Of a stretch of 64,000 bases of DNA, positions 33,311-64,000 are shown piece by piece. The stretch's first letter is position 1. Every line of letters begins with the position of its first letter. A program made the position numbers and the translations under genes. The notes under the pieces were generated by a model. It saw nothing but the letters and a program-made list of their open reading frames with translations. It made no database searches and was not told where the DNA came from. The stretch comes from Antedon bifida (Eukaryota > Echinodermata > Crinoidea > Comatulida > Antedonidae), in assembly GCA_963402885.1 (NCBI GenBank), contig OY727093.1:17613036-17677035 (forward strand), written 5' to 3'.

Positions 33311-34418
33311 TATCTTCTGAATCAGTAAATGATTTTCTTCCTACCATTTTTTCTTTAGGTACAGCACCCTTTACAGGAGTTTCTTTCATAATGTTGTTAT
33401 CCTTCTTGGTTGTGACTAGAACAACTTTGTTTTTCTCTATCTTCCATTTCTGCCCATCTTTTCTTTTTATTTTTAGCTCTTCTCGTAGCTCCCTGCCTCT
33501 TTTCCTTTCCTCATAATTTAGATCAGGCGAAATGTACACATTGGAGAGAACCTTACTGACGCTGCTACGTAAATTCCTTGCTAATTTTAATACCTTTTGT
33601 TTATTTTCTGATGACGCCAGCTTAACTTTGATCAACCTTGGTTTTCCCTCATGGTTTTTTCTTCCAAGACGAGTTAGATCGAGTATTGATACATCAGGTA
33701 CCTTGAGCTCCAAAAGCACTTTCTTGATTTGGTTTCCATCATCCTGGTGACCTTGACCCTCATCATCATTTTCCGATTCGGGAACATTGTGGAAAATCAG
33801 ATTTGATCGTCTATTCTCTTTGTCAGCTTTGCTTTCAAAGAAGCTTTTAACCTTGTTTTCAATTATCTTTTCAATATTTGTTTCTTCTTTAACCACTGAT
33901 TTTTCCATCTTGTGTATGACTTGTGTAAGGGACTCAATCTTCATCGTCAATTCTTCCAGATTGTTGCTATTTGGAATCGAGTTTGGGAAAAAAACAGACT
34001 GCCTATCTTCCAATACCTGGTTACAGTCCAAACAAAACCATCTAATTTGTGTGTATTGTTTACCTTTCTTGGATAAAACTTTGAAGTCAGATTGGAGTAG
34101 CCCAGCACATTCAAGGTGTGCCCATCCACAGCACCTATCACACATAACAGCTTTGCTATCATCAATGTTAATATGACATTCTTCATATATACACTGGAAT
34201 TCATCATCATTTTGTTTTTCTACTGCTAGGCCTAGGCCCCCTTGCCTTCTATTGTTGTGGTTATTCACAGGTCTGCTAGCTGTCATGCCTGGCTGACTCT
34301 GGGCCTTTGTCTGCTGTGTACTTGGGGCTAGCCTATCAGACTTTTTTGAAACATCTTTCTTACTTACAGGACTTTTTACAACTACCATTTTGGCTGATGG
34401 AAGCAATCTATAAGGCAC
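33231..34418 (-). CDS. CR1-like ORF1: PHD-type zinc finger and L1-ORF1-like RNA-binding protein
   Basis: 395 residues. A basic Ser/Lys-rich N-terminus is followed by a Cys/His-rich finger (CDRCCGWAHLEC ... WFCLDC) of PHD/esterase-associated type. A coiled-coil stretch starts around LEELTMKIESLTQVIHKMEK. The last part is an RRM/C-terminal-domain module with RRSNLIFHNVPES, DLTRLG and KPRLIKVKL, related to transposase_22-type ORF1 proteins. It probably binds element RNA as a chaperone. Initiation at 34418 is the first Met of the frame; the next gene, ORF2, overlaps its 3' end. Confidence 0.88.
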   Translation of the reverse strand: MPYRLLPSAKMVVVKSPVSKKDVSKKSDRLAPSTQQTKAQSQPGMTASRPVNNHNNRRQGGLGLAVEKQNDDEFQCIYEECHINIDDSKAVMCDRCCGWAHLECAGLLQSDFKVLSKKGKQYTQIRWFCLDCNQVLEDRQSVFFPNSIPNSNNLEELTMKIESLTQVIHKMEKSVVKEETNIEKIIENKVKSFFESKADKENRRSNLIFHNVPESENDDEGQGHQDDGNQIKKVLLELKVPDVSILDLTRLGRKNHEGKPRLIKVKLASSENKQKVLKLARNLRSSVSKVLSNVYISPDLNYEERKRGRELREELKIKRKDGQKWKIEKNKVVLVTTKKDNNIMKETPVKGAVPKEKMVGRKSFTDSEDSEEDEIYVERQPHQPFRRAKGTDERR

Positions 34419-34538
34419 TTAAAACCTAGCTAAACCAATCAAACCTGTATCCTCTTCTTGAATCGCTTTTTTGAAGTGTTTTTTTTATTTCTGCATTAAC
34501 ACCCTCCTCAGTCTACAACTACCACTGTACAACTGTAC

Positions 34539-35466
34539 GTAACAAAAAAATGGTAATAAATGCAATGCTTGGTTTGACAAGGAAGTCGAAACTGCTATAA
34601 AACAAAGAAGAGATGCAGCTCGTCTTCATAGAAAATGGGCAAAGAATAAAAGTAATTTAGATGAAGGGGAAAAGCTATGGCAAAGCTATCTTGATAAGAA
34701 AAATCATACAAAGAATCTAATTAGAAATAAGATTACTGAAATGCAAGTAAATAGGTCGATTGATATTGCCAACAAAGGTGGTCGTAATTGCCGTGACTTT
34801 TGGAAAGTGCTTAAAGGAAATACGCGAAAAAATGACACTGTACAATGCCTAAAAATACCGGGCACTAATGAAATAACTTGTGACCGAAATAAAATGAACT
34901 ATACCGTCTTAGAGTATTGGAGAACACTAGGAAAGATGAATAGAAATTTAAATTCCGAGTATGATAAAGATTATATAGAGACTGTCAATTTCGTTAATAA
35001 CCTTAAAATAAATAATGACTGCAGGCAAAATGTTGAGGATAGCACTAAATCAATCGTTGACATTAAACTCACATTAGATATAGTGAAATCTGCTATCTAC
35101 CAATCAAAAAACAACAAATCTGCTGGTTCTGACAATATATCTAATGAATTACTTAAAAACGGTGGGACGATTTTAAATAGATTAATTTTATCACTATTCA
35201 AAAAAATTGTGAGTCTTGAAAAAGTACCGTCGGAATGGAATAGTAGCATTGTTGTACCAATATATAAAAAGGGTGATAGAAGGGACCTAAATAACTTTAG
35301 AGGAATATCTTTAACATCTTGCGTTTCTAAAATATTCAATAGAGTTGTACATTACACAGTTTCCGACTTCTTAGAAGAAAACAATACCCTTTCAGAAGTT
35401 CAGGGAGGGTTTAGACCCCACCGAAGATGTGAAGACCACATTTTTACTCTTAAAAAACATTGCTAG
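34539..35466 (+). pseudogene. Outer LINE, middle part: start of reverse transcriptase
   Basis: The frame resumes after the CR1-like insertion (AWFDKEVETAIKQRRDAARL) and enters the reverse transcriptase: NKSAGSDNISNELLK, VVPIYKKGDRRDLNNFRGIS and GGFRPHRRCEDHIF. It ends in a frameshift near an A-run at about 35450, after which the protein continues in the frame that is open from 35429. The join upstream also appears one base out of frame in the A7 run at 34544-34550. Confidence 0.85.
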
Positions 35467-37093
35467 TTGCCAACTTGCTGAAGGCAAGAAGACTTACTTA
35501 GCATTCCTTGACAAAGAAAAAGCATTTGATAGCGTATGGAGAGATGGATTGCTAATGGCAATATGGAATATTGGAATTCGTGGTAGATTATGGAATATTA
35601 TAAGTAGCTTGTACGACAATGTTAAGGGGCAAGTCAGATTTGGTGACATTGAAACACAGTCTTTTGATATAGAAGAAGGTGTTAAGCAAGGGTGTGTCCT
35701 TTCCCCAACCTTGTTTTGCATAATAATGAACGAACTCACTAAATTATTACGAGAACACGCGTTAGGTGTGCGCATACACGATATCTGCCTTGGTAGCCTT
35801 TTTTGGGCCGACGATATCGTACTTTTAGCAGATAGCGAAAAAGAACTCAATAAAATGTTAGATTTAGTATCCTTATTTGCTAAAAAATGGAAATTTAATT
35901 TTAATAGTGAAAAGTCAAATGTTTTGATAATAGGCCAGAATTTGAATAGCGAAAAACTTTGGAAATTGGGGGATACTTTTATATCTGAAGTTGAAACATA
36001 TAAGTATCTTGGTGTATATATTTCTAGAAATCTAAAAGACAATTTCCACATCAATCAAGTTATTAAAAAGGGCAATAGGATCATTGCATACATTAAATCC
36101 ATTATAGATAGACTCAACAATCTTGATCGTGTTGTATATGGAGATATCCTTTGGAGAAGTATCGGCCTTCCGACTATTAACTATGCTTGTGCTGTATGTG
36201 TTAATACAAATACTAAAGACATACAAAGGATTGAGTCTCTTCAATTACAAATGGCGCGAACAATTCTTAAAGCGAGTAGAAGCACTGCAAAAGAGGCACT
36301 ATATGGCGATCTATGTTGGCAACCAATTAAAGTAACTCAGGATATTTTTAAAGCAAATAATATAAGAAATGTTATGTGTATGGAAATGTATCGTTGGCCA
36401 AAACTTATATTAAATACAATTATTAGACATAAGAATTTTAATTCAAGGTACCAATTTATTAATGAATTTGAAAAAACTTGTGATTATCTTAAGTTCGATT
36501 TCAATGCCATTCTTAATGATATATGTACAGGTTCTGATATTGATATAAACTGGGTCAAGCCATTTGAAAATACAATTAAACAATCGTATTCTACTTTTTG
36601 GAAACAAGAAGTATTAAGAAAATCATCTTTGCTTGATTACTCTTTGATAAAAGAGTCACCTGGCCTAGAACCTTACCTACTGGATAAAACAGATTTTTAT
36701 GGCTCAAGTTTAAAATTTAAACTTCGTTCAAACACTTTACCACTTGGAAAAATTACAAATAAGTGGAACATTGATAATATAAATGACAAGTGTAAGGTTT
36801 GTGGGTCAGGTGAAGAAGATGTTAAACATTTCCTGTTTATTTGTAATAAGTTACATTGTATTAGAATGGAAGAATTACAAACACTTCAACGTAAACTCAT
36901 TGCAATAAATTGTGTAGATACTTGGGTAAATTTTATTTCTAGTGACCTATCTATAAAGGTTCAATATGTCCTAGGAAGCACTTTATTTCATCAAAATAAC
37001 TCTCACGACATTTATGCTGTATTTGACAGTTATTGTAAAATGTACACAAGCCGTGCTTGGAAATTAAGAAATGCAATTGTATTACAACTTTGA
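35429..37093 (+). pseudogene. Outer LINE, 3' part: reverse transcriptase core and C-terminal zinc finger
   Basis: Continues the reverse transcriptase after the frameshift: FLDKEKAFDSVWRDGL, GVKQGCVLSPTLFCIIMNEL, the catalytic FWADDIVLLAD and a thumb region. It ends in a zinc-finger-like CKVCGSGEEDVKHFLFIC motif typical of many non-LTR polymerases. The 3' UTR ends in (ATT)4 at 37345-37356. Clade not assigned. Confidence 0.88.
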
Positions 37094-37513
37094 ACTGTTT
37101 TATTTTAAAAAAGTGTTTTCTTTTCCATTGCTGTTGCAAAATTAGTAGTTGTATTAGTGTAGTTTTAGTTTGTAAATAAGTTTTGTAATAGCGTCGAGTC
37201 AAATTTTATGTCATTATCTCAAATATGTTTTATTTTCGTTTCAGTTTTTATTTTTCATTGTTTTTGTATTGAATTTTGTAATTGGTATGGACGCACCATC
37301 TACACATGTGTGCCACTGTTAAAAAAGTGTTGTTCCAAATAAATATTATTATTATTGATGTGTATGTGATGTCACATCCCGTCTTATGACGTCATTACAG
37401 CTTCATTTGCTGTACCCTGAGTATCGCACATTCGTGCTTTTTTGTTAATTAATTTGTTTAATTAAGAAGCCACAATGTGTGACACACACCCACAGCGTTA
37501 TGTTGTTATATGC

Positions 37514-37585
37514 GGCTTCTTGGCGTAGTGGTTATCACGTTTGCTTAACACGCAGAAGGTACCTGGTTCGAGCCCGGGCGAAACC
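37514..37585 (+). tRNA. tRNA-Val(AAC)-like sequence, probably pseudo
   Basis: 72 bases. D-arm GTAGTGGTTATC, anticodon loop with CTTAACA (AAC) and T-arm CCTGGTTCGAGCCCGGG are intact and resemble metazoan tRNA-Val. A T-run follows as a polymerase III terminator. The acceptor stem GGCTTCT/CGAAACC has two mismatches (positions 3-70 and 7-66), so processing may fail. It could be a diverged gene or the head of a tRNA-derived repeat. Confidence 0.6.
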
Positions 37586-37942
37586 TTTTTTTCTTAAACT
37601 TTATGGTGAAAAGTACTGTATACGTAATATGATATAGAGTATATCTCGTTTTATTACTCGGGGTACCTGAGTCTAGGACTCTCTCATCTTTTCCTCTTCT
37701 TCTTCCATCTTGACACTATTGAGCAAAAAGTGCGATTTATAAAGTACTACTCCTCCCTCGTTGTAGTATTGAGCTCGGATTTAGCATGGATATACTACAG
37801 GGACATGTCCTCAAAGCTATAGAGCCGGATTTTTTAATTATCACTTTTACACATGTTTATCTTGCTTTGTGCTTATTACCATATTTATTTGTAATTTAAA
37901 TGGATTAAAAAACTTTGTGTAACCTACATTTTTGGTGTAAGA

Positions 37943-38003
37943 GGTTTCGTAGTGTAGTGGTTATCAAGTCTGCTTAACACGCAGAAGGTCCCCTGGCGAG
38001 ACC
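37943..38003 (+). pseudogene. Truncated tRNA-Val(AAC) copy
   Basis: 61 bases. The acceptor stem GGTTTCG/CGAGACC is fully paired (with one wobble), and the D-arm and anticodon region match the copy at 37514. Most of the T-arm is deleted (GGTCCCC joins TGGCGAGACC), so it cannot make a normal tRNA. Confidence 0.75.
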
Positions 38004-38557
38004 ATTTTTCTTAAACTTTAGGGACATGTCCTCAAAGCTACAGAGCCGGATTTTTAAATTTCAAACCGGATGCAGCCATATCACATCTCGAAGATGGTAC
38101 CGTATAGCCGTATTTGATGTGTATGTGACGTTACATCCGGTCTTATGACGTCATTACAGCTTCTTTTGCTGTACCCCGAGTATCGCACATTCGTGCTTGT
38201 TATCCCAACATTTGGACGTGATGAAATGTCTGACGGATTGTTTGTCTTACGACGTAATACACAGTCACACTTTCGCTAAAACAAAAGGTTCATCGAAGCC
38301 ATACAATGTTGACGGCAACTGTGTGCAATTTAAATATGGCGGCAAATCAAACACAACAGCAACTTGAAGACGATTGAGGTATGGTTGGTATTATGTCATT
38401 TGTATCTATTTGTTCTGATGGCAAAATACCAGTGTTGTCCTTAATTAACAAGATGCATTATTCTATTAGAATTGAAATACGTTTTCCATGAGTCCGTCGC
38501 CTGTGGAATCCTCATTTTGGAGAGGGACGCGTACATAATTAAGTTGGGGACACCTCT

Positions 38558-38873
38558 CATGAAACGTCACAAAATAAACATGAATAATTCATCAGTTACA
38601 TTTTGCTGTTCCGTGTGCACGCAATATTAGTATTAATAGAAACTATAATTTTAACACGTAATTCTATAGTAATAAATTCTATTAAAAAAAACATAAACTA
38701 AAGGCTGATTATTTCGACAATCCATACAAAATGCCGCTATTCTTTTATGAAATCGCACGCAGCAACCACAGCGGAGATAGGCCTAGAATCGTATCGCATG
38801 CAGTTGTAATCACTCATACGGAACAACACATTTAACTGATGAATTATTCATGTTTATTTTGTGACGTTTCATG
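38558..38873. repeat. Fold-back element with perfect 41-bp inverted arms
   Basis: Arms 38558-38598 and 38833-38873 are exact reverse complements (CATGAAACGTCACAAAATAA...), about 234 bases apart. Both flanks contain GGACACC-type words. Perfect arms indicate a recent origin. No coding content. Confidence 0.9.
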
Positions 38874-40484
38874 CATGCACTTATGTACGAAAAAAAAAAT
38901 CGCGATCAGGACACCCTTAATTAAAAGGACACTTTTCTGTGACACGAATGAAAAGCAATTGTGTTTTAACATTACGGCCATTTCAGGAGACATCCCCATT
39001 AGGAGACACGTTGTTGAGTTTCGAATGTGTCTTTTACGCACGTTGTGTGTATGAATTTGATATTATAGACTTATTTATCATCATTTTGATGTAAAGCAGA
39101 TTGGCATAGAATATCTCTTTTGTATCTGTGAATCGAGTGTATGCATAAAACACAGTGCCGTTGTACTGAGAGTGAAACGCAAGGGCGTACGAGCAACGCA
39201 AGTTATTTTACCAATCACAAGCGATGGATTATTTGAACTTTCGCTTGTTATTTGTCAACTTGCTTGCTTTGCGTCTACATCCTTGCGTTGTGTCCTAGTG
39301 GGAACCAAGCTTTAGTCTGATCATCATCATGGTCTGATTCGATACGGTCTTCCAATAGCTGCTGTCAGTCTGATAGGTTCGATGTAAAGTTAGACACGTG
39401 ACAGAAATATCAATTACCGGATTACACCGGGTTCTTTGTAGTTGTGTGTGTGTGAACGATGGACTATTACTGCAGGTAACCTCCCTGATTACTGTATCTA
39501 ACTCCGATAGATAAACAGTGTACACATAGCTTTATTGGATAGTAACTATTTTAAGCGCATTTTCTTAAAGGGCGTATGTGGACAAACTAGTAAACAAAAC
39601 ACAAGTTCTATGATTGTTTTATTCAGTAGGATTATTGACGTTTTATTAAAAATAATTTAGTGGGCAAAGAAATATATCAGGCATGTCTTTTACCAGATGG
39701 TAAAACTTCCATAACCGACCATAGCCAGCATATGCTACTGTATGTTTATCATAAATGTTTTCATATTCTGAAAATTACTAATTCTTGCTGATAAAGATAA
39801 ACTGATTGATATCATTATCATTACCCAATTTTAGAAAGTATTTTTTTTCAAACTGGAGAGGAAATTTTGTCTAAAAACGACCCTTGTCCATATATTATAC
39901 TTCAACTAAATATTATAATGTTATATCTTATAAAATTGCATAATAATTATTTGGAGGCTCTAAAACCCTCAACCTTTGTTATTATTAAATTATACAACTA
40001 AGTAAACCTCGCCTTTTGCTTTTCTAATTGTAATTTTAACAATCTACCCGTCGTACAAAAATATATTTATATAATAAAATTACAAAAATAGCTTATCTAC
40101 AATATTGTTAACCGCCAACACTAAACATCTAGAACAACAAACTTTGTTCATTTAATTTATGTAAAATGATGAATATATAAAATGCCATGTACCATACAAT
40201 CGCTACGATATAAATTATGTATCATATATATTACAGAGTAGTTCTATACTTCCCTAAAATGTAAAATGTCACCTATAGATTTTTACGTAATCAAATTATT
40301 GCTAATTTTGAATTTTAACTATTACGGCTTTCGATTTAAATATGATTAAATATGATAGATATAATAACAATTAAGATATTAAAAGTCAGTATAAACAGAT
40401 TACTGTATGTGCTTACAAATTAAAATCGTTATCTTTAATTAAACAAAAATTACAATTGATTGATTTATTTAGCATAATGCAGTT
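38874..40484. other. Intergenic stretch
   Basis: Contains a decayed copy of the GGTTCTC/GAACCAAGC MITE (about 39160-39313) and otherwise AT-rich sequence. No gene supported. Confidence 0.4.
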
Positions 40485-40682
40485 ACAGTAGAATCCCTCG
40501 TTTGGGAGGACAATCCTATCCAGGGACACCCCTATCCGGGGGACACCTCTATTCAGCGGACACCTCTATTCAGCGGACACGTCTATTCAGCGGACAACGT
40601 GTGCTGTGTAACGATCACTTCTATTCAGAGGACACTCTTATTAAGAGGCTGAAGATATCCCCTAATATGGGTTCTACTGTGT
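40485..40682. mobile_element. Small MITE with ACAGTAGAAYCC ends
   Basis: Left end ACAGTAGAATCCC and right end GGGTTCTACTGT are inverted. The interior has tandem CCTCTATTCAGCGGACA words. It lies about 0.6 kb beyond the 3' end of the phosphatase gene. The open frame 40502-40768 is repeat-derived. Confidence 0.65.
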
Positions 40683-41328
40683 ATAGTACTGTATTACAAA
40701 CTTGCAATGCAAACATCGTAAAGTTACACATTAAAATACAAAATACTTTACATTTAGTATTAAAATAAAAATGATTAATACAATAATTTATATTAATTCA
40801 TTTCACATCAAACTTGTCTGTAAATAAAGTGTACTACAAGTTTTAACAAAAAATTGATATTATCAGTATTGATATAAAAATAAACATTTTACGGCAAGAG
40901 GTAGCTTGTTATTTATGTATGTTTGTAGTTTAGTGAGTAGCAACCAAGGACTATAACAACTTTGTCTCAACATCATTTCATGTTGTGATATATTCTACAA
41001 CTACCCCAAGTTATCATTATCTGTAATTTGTTCGTTATATAATTGCTAACATTCACATAACATTTCCGAATAAAAAAATCGTATTTTAACATTTTCCAAA
41101 ACTACTCAAAACATTTCTGAAAAAGCCAATTATTCAAAGTTTACACTTATAAAACGTTTTAAAATTATTCTAAATTTGTGATTATTGTTGATAATTCAAT
41201 TATCAAAAGCTACCCATTAAGAGGAATTTCAACAATTATATTTCACTTCTTAAGCTAAAATTGTTATCTGCTCCAAGGCTTGGAAGATTATTTCATTCTT
41301 AATTTCAGGTGATTTCAAGTTGATTCAC

Positions 41329-63895
<22,567 letters not shown>

Positions 63896-64000
63896 CTGAA
63901 ATAAAAATAAAATAAATCATAACAGTTTGTGTAAGTTTAAAAAGGCAGTTTTCAATACTAATTGCACATGGTCAGGGATTACAATAGTAAATTAATCACT

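Larger units (their letters stand above)
30304..34533 (-). mobile_element. Apparently full-length CR1-like non-LTR retrotransposon
   Basis: About 4.2 kb with both ORFs open, a short 5' leader (34419-34533), a ~100-base 3' UTR and a hexamer microsatellite tail. It interrupts the outer LINE and is bracketed by TGTAC on both sides, a probable 5-bp target duplication. Intact ORFs and position inside a decayed LINE indicate a young insertion. Confidence 0.88.
37357..38205. repeat. tRNA-Val-like tandem cassette, displaced right part and second copy
   Basis: 37357-37440 (GATGTGTATGTGATG ... GTATCGCACATTCGTGCTT) is the right flank of the LINE target. Then come tRNA-like copy 1, the GGGGTACC block (37654-37836), tRNA-like copy 2, and an uninterrupted copy of the target region at 38041-38205. 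The order implies a tandem unit of roughly 500-600 bp. Confidence 0.75.

Noticed and set aside
30800..34176. Several plus-strand open frames across the CR1-like LINE
   Set aside because: Antisense shadows of the two real ORFs of the element.

Overview
The window is animal nuclear DNA: AT-rich, with GT-AG introns, three spliced genes, non-LTR retrotransposons, MITE-like elements, minisatellites and one 200-base assembly gap (55926-56125). CR1-like LINEs, frequent 'taggcct' words and a fibronectin/phosphatase receptor fit a marine invertebrate deuterostome, perhaps an echinoderm. That placement is inference with low confidence. All exon models were built by hand from splice sites and reading frame, without transcript support.

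Left third (1-28 kb, + strand). After a TIR element (580-1503), a perfect hairpin (1810-1890) and a 37-bp minisatellite (2594-3863) come two related secreted-protein genes, A (5008-14364) and B (18816-26770). Each has a signal-peptide exon followed by very short exons. Every intron is phase 1 and every internal exon is a multiple of three. Gene A carries seven tandem copies of a 39/27/30/6-nt exon cassette. Gene B uses eleven downstream exons, each 72 nt or shorter. Both share an (N/D)FQ motif and a long, minisatellite-filled first intron. The architecture resembles the schistosome micro-exon genes, but I recognise no named family. This is the main candidate for an undescribed system.

Middle (28.6-38.2 kb). 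A repeated cassette with tRNA-Val-like sequences was hit by a 5'-truncated, decayed LINE (28852-37356). That LINE was in turn split by an apparently intact CR1-like LINE on the minus strand (30304-34533) with both ORFs open. An empty copy of the outer LINE's target site survives at 38041-38205.

Right third (41.3-64 kb, - strand). The 3' part of a receptor-type tyrosine phosphatase gene runs leftward: at least five copies of an unrecognised four-cysteine domain, a probable further exon under the assembly gap, six FN3 domains, a membrane-proximal region with a polybasic furin-like site, one transmembrane helix and a single PTP domain ending in a stop at 41329. This is the R3-type RPTP layout. 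The catalytic Cys and Arg are present, but the WPD-loop aspartate is alanine (WPA), which predicts a dead or substrate-trapping enzyme. The 5' end of the gene lies beyond 64000. Its introns hold a SINE pair, a ~250-bp tandem repeat, a TIR element and LINE remnants.
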